Shown here piece by piece: positions 60,070 to 64,000 of a DNA stretch of 64,000 nucleotides. Position 1 is the first letter of the stretch; each line of letters begins with the position of its first letter. The position numbers and the translations under genes are program-made. Below the pieces are notes generated by a model that saw only the letters and a program-made list of their open reading frames with translations, was not told where the DNA came from and made no database searches. The stretch lies in NCBI RefSeq assembly GCF_900141755.1, contig NZ_LT670844.1:806001-870000 (forward strand). The letters are read 5' to 3'. This DNA comes from Bradyrhizobium lablabi (GTDB lineage: Bacteria > Pseudomonadota > Alphaproteobacteria > Rhizobiales > Xanthobacteraceae).

Positions 60070-61533
60070 ATGATTGCGACGAAAGCGACAAATCCCGGCC
60101 TCGCCGAGCTTGAGCAGCGCGTTCGTTTCGAGCTCGACTGTCTCGGATACCCGACACGGCAATGGATGGTCCCTCGCCGCCGCAACGGCACGCTTGTGCA
60201 TGATGTCGTCATTGTCGGCGGCGGCCAGAGCGGAATATCGATTGCCTTCCGGCTGATGCGCGAGCGAATAACCAATCTGCGCGTGCTCGACCGGAATCCG
60301 GAAGGTTTTGAGGGACCATGGCTGACCTTCGCCCGCATGCGTCAGCTGCGGACGCCCAAGATCGTGACAGGGCCCGATCTCGGCATCCCCGGCCTCTCGG
60401 CGCGCGCCTGGTGGCAGGCGCAGTTCGGCGAACGCTCCTGGGAAGGATTGGACAAGATCCCGCGCGAGTTGTGGCAGGCCTATCTTTTGTGGGTCCGCAA
60501 GACCGTCGGCATTGAAGTCAGCAACGAAACCGAGGTCACCGACATCGAGCCGCTGGATGACCTGCTCGTCGTCCACGCAAGACGAGGCAGCGAAACGGAG
60601 AGGCTCCTTGCACGCAAAGTCGTGCTTGCGACAGGAATGGAAGGGTCCGGGCGTTGGGTGGTGCCAGCGGCAATCGCCGAGGCGTTGCCCCGAGACCGCT
60701 ATGCCCACACCTCGGATCAAATCAATTTTGCTTCGCTTGCGGGAAAGTCGGTCGCGGTGATAGGCGCCGGCGCTTCTGCGTTCGACAACGCCGCGATGGC
60801 ACTCGAGAATGGCGCGGCGTCGGTCGAGCTATTTGTCCGCCGCAAGCAGCTTCCAACCGTCAATCCGAACCGATGGATGGAGTTTGCCGGCTTCCTTCGC
60901 CATTTCGGCGATCTGGACGATGCGCGAAAATGGCGGTTCATGAAACTCATTTTCGACATGAACCAGCCTCCTCCGCAAGAAACCTTTGTCAGATGCACTC
61001 GCTTCAAGAACTTCTCCATACGTCTCGGCTGTCCAATTGAACGCATCCGTTTCGACGGGGACAAGATTGCGCTCACGGCTTCGCAGGGGACGAAGGCCTT
61101 CGATTTCCTGATCGCCGGCACCGGCTTCGCCGTCGATCTCGCGGCGCGCCCTGAATTGGCGCGTTTCCATGACAAGATCGCTTGCTGGTCCGATCGCTAT
61201 CATCCGCCCGACGGCGAGGAGCATCCGCTGCTTGGTGCCTACCCTTATCTCTCTCCCAATTTTCAATTCACTGAAAAGACTGAGGGAGCAGCGCCATATC
61301 TCGCCAATATTTTCAGCTACACATTCGCGGCGATGCCGAGCCTTGCCTGCTCTGCAGGCATTTCCGCGCTCAAATTCGGACTGGACCGGATCGCGACCGG
61401 AATGAGCCGCCGGCTGTTCATCGAGGACGCCGACGCTCATCTGCAATCGCTTCGCGACTATGATGAGCAGGAGCTTGACATCACCGCCGGTAGCGAGCCA
61501 CAGAAATTTTCGCGGAATAATCAAACATGGTGA
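60070..61533 (+). CDS. FAD/NAD(P)-dependent monooxygenase (flavin-containing monooxygenase-like)
   Basis: 487 aa. Residues 46-56 carry the FAD motif VVIVGGGQSG, and a second dinucleotide motif VAVIGAGASAFDNAAMALE lies about 230-250. The FMO-type linker and LIAGTGFAVDLAARPEL, near the C-terminal third, support class B flavoprotein monooxygenase (N- or S-oxygenation, Baeyer-Villiger) over a plain reductase. An N-terminal ~45-residue helical extension precedes the FAD domain. Overlaps the next gene by 7 bp. Confidence 0.87.
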   Translation: MIATKATNPGLAELEQRVRFELDCLGYPTRQWMVPRRRNGTLVHDVVIVGGGQSGISIAFRLMRERITNLRVLDRNPEGFEGPWLTFARMRQLRTPKIVTGPDLGIPGLSARAWWQAQFGERSWEGLDKIPRELWQAYLLWVRKTVGIEVSNETEVTDIEPLDDLLVVHARRGSETERLLARKVVLATGMEGSGRWVVPAAIAEALPRDRYAHTSDQINFASLAGKSVAVIGAGASAFDNAAMALENGAASVELFVRRKQLPTVNPNRWMEFAGFLRHFGDLDDARKWRFMKLIFDMNQPPPQETFVRCTRFKNFSIRLGCPIERIRFDGDKIALTASQGTKAFDFLIAGTGFAVDLAARPELARFHDKIACWSDRYHPPDGEEHPLLGAYPYLSPNFQFTEKTEGAAPYLANIFSYTFAAMPSLACSAGISALKFGLDRIATGMSRRLFIEDADAHLQSLRDYDEQELDITAGSEPQKFSRNNQTW

Positions 61534-62600
61534 GCGTTGAAGATCGACCCAGGCGGCTGCTCGAATCGGCGCTCAAGATAGAGAAGCCGTTTCGGCTCGA
61601 TGAGACCTTGTGCCTTTATTCCCCCCAGGACAATGTCGATTCCTTAAAACACCCGCGGATCGCCGAGTGGCTGGAGTTCATTCAAAAAGAATACGAACCC
61701 GAGCTTCCCGACGCAGAACGTCGCGTGCTGTTGTTCATGCCTTGCACCAAAACAAAACCCTATCCTTTTTCCTCCGAGCATATGGCGATCAATCAGCGGC
61801 TGTTGGACGAAGGATACCGGCCGACCCGCCGGTCCTATCTCCCCCAAGGGCTCCTGGCGCGGCTTGAACCGTGTTTTTCGCCTGATGTTTTGAACTTGTC
61901 GCCGCTCCTCGACAACAACGGGACGGTCGTGCACCGCATGGTCATTTCGGAACCCATGGCGGTCGTTCCCTACGAGCATATCGCCGAATTTCGCGGCAAG
62001 GCTTCTCCCGCGGTCGCCTATGATGATCCCGGACTGTTCGAGAACAGGGGCAATGCGGTATCGCCATGGCGACGGGACTCGACTGCGACGCGCGTGTCGG
62101 CGACGCAATGGAAATGGGGCGATGAGGAGCGCCGGCAATACGTCGTCATGCATAATGAGATGGCGCGAATATTGGCTAACGTCGTCGCGCGGATCGGACG
62201 AAGCTATGCCGACGTGATTTCCTGGGTCGCCCCAGGGCTCACCCATCGAAGCTTTGTGCTGGCGCGCGGCGAGCGCGCCCTACACCACGTGCCGGCGTCG
62301 CGAAAAGTCGGCGCCAAGCGGATCGAGCTCGTGGGCGCCAACGACCACCTCCCGGCAGAACTTCGGATCGCCTGCCTTCCTCTCCCCGACGACTGCAAGA
62401 ACGCGATCGCGCGTTTGTCCCGTCGCCTCAAGGTCGACCTTCCGCGCGCAACGGCGATCTACGCACGCGGCGGCGTCAACGCGACCCCGCTCGCGCTGCC
62501 GGAGCTTCTGGATGTTCTGGTGAAGCGGCTCGTCTACAACACTCTCAGCGTCGAAGGAAAGCGAAGTCATGGCCGCGTTGTCACTGAAAATAGGCGTTAG
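61527..62600 (+). CDS. Protein with the archaeosine-synthase (ArcS, DUF5591-type) catalytic motif
   Basis: 357 aa, not a standard bacterial enzyme. Residues 72-85 read PCTKTKPYPFSSEH, an exact match to PC-X3-KPY-X2-S-X2-H, the motif reported to define the core of archaeal archaeosine synthase, which adds a nitrogen donor to the nitrile of preQ0 in tRNA. VISEPMAVVPYEHI further on resembles the SPLGxVPREL segment of that domain. The TGT-like and PUA domains of archaeal ArcS are not seen. It lies inside a catabolic operon with amidases, deaminases and monooxygenases, overlapping both neighbours, so a small-molecule substrate is more likely than tRNA (inference). Confidence 0.7.
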   Translation: MVSVEDRPRRLLESALKIEKPFRLDETLCLYSPQDNVDSLKHPRIAEWLEFIQKEYEPELPDAERRVLLFMPCTKTKPYPFSSEHMAINQRLLDEGYRPTRRSYLPQGLLARLEPCFSPDVLNLSPLLDNNGTVVHRMVISEPMAVVPYEHIAEFRGKASPAVAYDDPGLFENRGNAVSPWRRDSTATRVSATQWKWGDEERRQYVVMHNEMARILANVVARIGRSYADVISWVAPGLTHRSFVLARGERALHHVPASRKVGAKRIELVGANDHLPAELRIACLPLPDDCKNAIARLSRRLKVDLPRATAIYARGGVNATPLALPELLDVLVKRLVYNTLSVEGKRSHGRVVTENRR

Positions 62601-63546
62601 CGACTCCGATCGGACCAGGCCGATCGCCAGTGGCGAGGTTGCGATCGAAGGCGTCGCCGCCGAGGTGACGCTGATGGGTGTACAGGCGCTGTTCAACCAG
62701 CAGCTGACCGAGCACACTTTTGACTGTTGCGAATTCCCTCTCTCCTCCTACCTGCGATCGCTGGAACGCCCGGAGCGACCATATGTGGCAGTACCGGTAT
62801 TCCCCTCGCGCCACTTCCGGTTCTCGAGCGTCTTCGTCAATACCGCAAAAGGAATACAAAAGCCTGCCGACCTTGCCGGCAAGCGCATCGGAGTTCCCGT
62901 GTTCGACATGGCCGCCGCGGTCTGGCTGCGCGGCATCTTTCAAGATCATTTTGGACTATCACGCACCTCGCCGATTTATGTTGCCGGGGGGCTGGAGGCC
63001 GCGCGCACCGGCGACGAGCATCCGCAATTCTATCCCGGTCACTTCAAGCACGAGCAGAGAAACGACAAGAGCCTCGCCGTGCTGCTGGCCGAGGGCGAAA
63101 TCGATGCGTTGTATACGGCGCGCGCACCCAGCACCTGGCCGTCGGCTTCGGTGACCCGTTTATTCGCGGACCCGATGCAGGTGGAGCTCGATTATTTTTC
63201 GAAGACCGGCATCTTTCCGCCCATGCACGTCGTTGCGGTCAAGCGGAAGCTTGCCGAGGCCAATCCCGGTCTGACGTTGGCCATCTTCAATGCTTTCGCG
63301 CAGGCCCAGAAAATTGCCCGAGAAAGACTGTTCGACTCGGCCGCCTTGTGCACGATGCTGCCTTGGCAGCTCGAAAGCCTTCTTCTTACCGAGCAGCGGC
63401 TTGGCAAGGATTACTGGCCGGTGGGCTTGGCGAAAAACCGCGCAACGCTTCAAGTCATTATTCGCTACATGACCGAGGATGGTCTGATCGCGAAGGTAGC
63501 TTCACCCGAGGAGTTGTTTTCTGGCGCGGACATCTTGGAGACGTAG
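62569..63546 (+). CDS. 4,5-dihydroxyphthalate decarboxylase-like protein with periplasmic-binding-protein fold, no signal peptide
   Basis: 325 aa. The start ALSLKIGVSDSDRTRPIASG matches the Pht5/4,5-dihydroxyphthalate decarboxylase family, which reuses the NMT1-type binding-protein fold as a cytoplasmic enzyme. KGIQKPADLAGKRIGVPVFD and the EIDALYTARAPSTW segment fit. No signal peptide is present, arguing for an enzyme rather than a transport receptor; no ABC genes are adjacent. ATG at 62569 follows GAAGGAAAG and overlaps the ArcS-motif gene by 32 bp. Confidence 0.82.
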   Translation: MAALSLKIGVSDSDRTRPIASGEVAIEGVAAEVTLMGVQALFNQQLTEHTFDCCEFPLSSYLRSLERPERPYVAVPVFPSRHFRFSSVFVNTAKGIQKPADLAGKRIGVPVFDMAAAVWLRGIFQDHFGLSRTSPIYVAGGLEAARTGDEHPQFYPGHFKHEQRNDKSLAVLLAEGEIDALYTARAPSTWPSASVTRLFADPMQVELDYFSKTGIFPPMHVVAVKRKLAEANPGLTLAIFNAFAQAQKIARERLFDSAALCTMLPWQLESLLLTEQRLGKDYWPVGLAKNRATLQVIIRYMTEDGLIAKVASPEELFSGADILET

Positions 63547-63686
63547 AGAGCAGTTTCGTCGCGGGGTGCGTCTTCCCAAAAGAAATGCAGGCAGCCCGTG
63601 ATGGCGAGCGAAGCCACCGTCGCGACGACCGCCGCGCCGATATTGGCTTCCACGAGTTCAAACAGGTGTTCGATCGTTCGGCGCAC
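63465..63686 (-). CDS. Possible small membrane protein antisense to the decarboxylase end
   Basis: 73 aa starting with GTG at 63686, which has GGAGG at 8-nt spacing. It has one likely transmembrane helix (IGAAVVATVASLAITGCLHF) and an N-terminal amphipathic part. Its last 82 bp overlap the 3' end of the decarboxylase-like gene on the other strand. Good ribosome site and hydrophobic helix favour a real gene; the overlap and lack of recognised relatives are against it. Confidence 0.35.
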   Translation of the reverse strand: MRRTIEHLFELVEANIGAAVVATVASLAITGCLHFFWEDAPRDETALYVSKMSAPENNSSGEATFAIRPSSVM

Positions 63687-63762
63687 GGTAAATGCCTCCA
63701 GTTTTGCAAAGCTTGAGGCACAAATATTGCTTTTGGTTTAATGAGCGCCTGAGGAGAAAGAC

Positions 63763-64000
63763 GTGAGCACCATTCCCGTGATTGACATCGCCCCGCTAGT
63801 GAAGGGCTCGCCGGAGCAGGCCCACGCCATCGCAATGGACTTGGGCCGTGCATGCCGCGAGGTCGGTTTCTTCTATATTACGGGACATGGGGTCCCAAAG
63901 GCATTGATGGATGCCGTTTTTGATAGCTCGGCCGCGTTCTTTACCGGTCCGGCTACGATCCGGGAGGCTGCAACTTTCACCGGCCCCGGCGGCAACCGTG
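63763..64000 (+). CDS. 2-oxoglutarate/Fe(II) dioxygenase N-terminal part, cut by window edge
   Basis: 79 residues of a DIOX_N domain: IPVIDIAPLVKGSPEQ, CREVGFFYITGHGVPKALM and a following helix. The iron-binding core lies beyond the window. The start is GTG at 63763 with GAGGAG upstream. Paralogous in its N-terminal part to the oxygenase at 46247-47227. It lies 216 bp past the block H operon and is probably its continuation or a separate unit. Confidence 0.82.
   Translation, partial: MSTIPVIDIAPLVKGSPEQAHAIAMDLGRACREVGFFYITGHGVPKALMDAVFDSSAAFFTGPATIREAATFTGPGGNR

Overview
The window is GC-rich, densely coded DNA from an alphaproteobacterium, most like the Bradyrhizobium/Afipia/Rhodopseudomonas group. 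This rests on base composition, operon style and gene families (FCD-type GntR, CoxLMS-type molybdenum hydroxylases, many NMT1-like ABC importers) and is inference only. No tRNA, rRNA, CRISPR array, IS element or replication origin was seen. Most of the window looks like an accessory catabolic region for nitrogen-rich small molecules (ureides, amidines, purine-like or hydantoin-like rings).

Layout: (A) 1-6798: leftward operon with an ABC importer, a single-cysteine Asp/Glu-racemase-fold enzyme, an epimerase, an SDR and a truncated hydantoinase, with a divergent GntR regulator. (B) 6795-18787: an unrelated-looking block with a small secreted protein, catalase, aquaporin, glutathione-independent formaldehyde dehydrogenase, AraC regulator, DUF305 protein, RND pump, adaptor, and a Thr/Pro-rich secreted protein. 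It ends beside an orphan C-terminal fragment of an alpha/beta hydrolase (18788-18920), which suggests a rearrangement junction. (C) 18957-25741: leftward operon with a small Rieske ferredoxin, three tandem DUF1989 proteins, RidA and a polar amino-acid ABC importer; a nitroreductase with a 28-codon leader follows. (D) 26299-34162: MarR regulator, cyclic amidohydrolase, a three-gene molybdenum hydroxylase with fused CoxS-CoxG, and an NCS1 permease; two copies of a palindromic operator flank marR. (E) 34194-39250: leftward Rieske oxygenase, deaminase and NMT1-type importer. (F) 39489-45028: Rid protein, flavodoxin-fold reductase, FAD oxidoreductase, cysteine hydrolase, cupin, creatininase-family hydrolase and LysR; the same LysR-type dyad lies in front of both ends of blocks E/F. 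(G) 45091-52093: ArsR, an esterase-like hydrolase, a 2-oxoglutarate oxygenase and a nucleoside-type (BMP) importer. (H) 52508-64000: rightward run of alpha/beta hydrolase, 8-oxoguanine-deaminase-like enzyme, HpaB-type monooxygenase, amidase, PuuE-like enzyme, another deaminase, a flavoprotein monooxygenase, a protein carrying the archaeosine-synthase motif, a dihydroxyphthalate-decarboxylase-like protein, and a truncated 2-oxoglutarate oxygenase.

Taken together the region pairs at least four ABC importers and one NCS1 permease with deaminases, amidohydrolases and oxygenases. The tightly coupled operon in block H, with its bacterial protein bearing an exact PC-X3-KPY-X2-S-X2-H motif, is the best candidate for an undescribed system. 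The DUF1989 triplet in block C, which has no urea or guanidine carboxylase nearby, is second. Substrates cannot be fixed from sequence alone.
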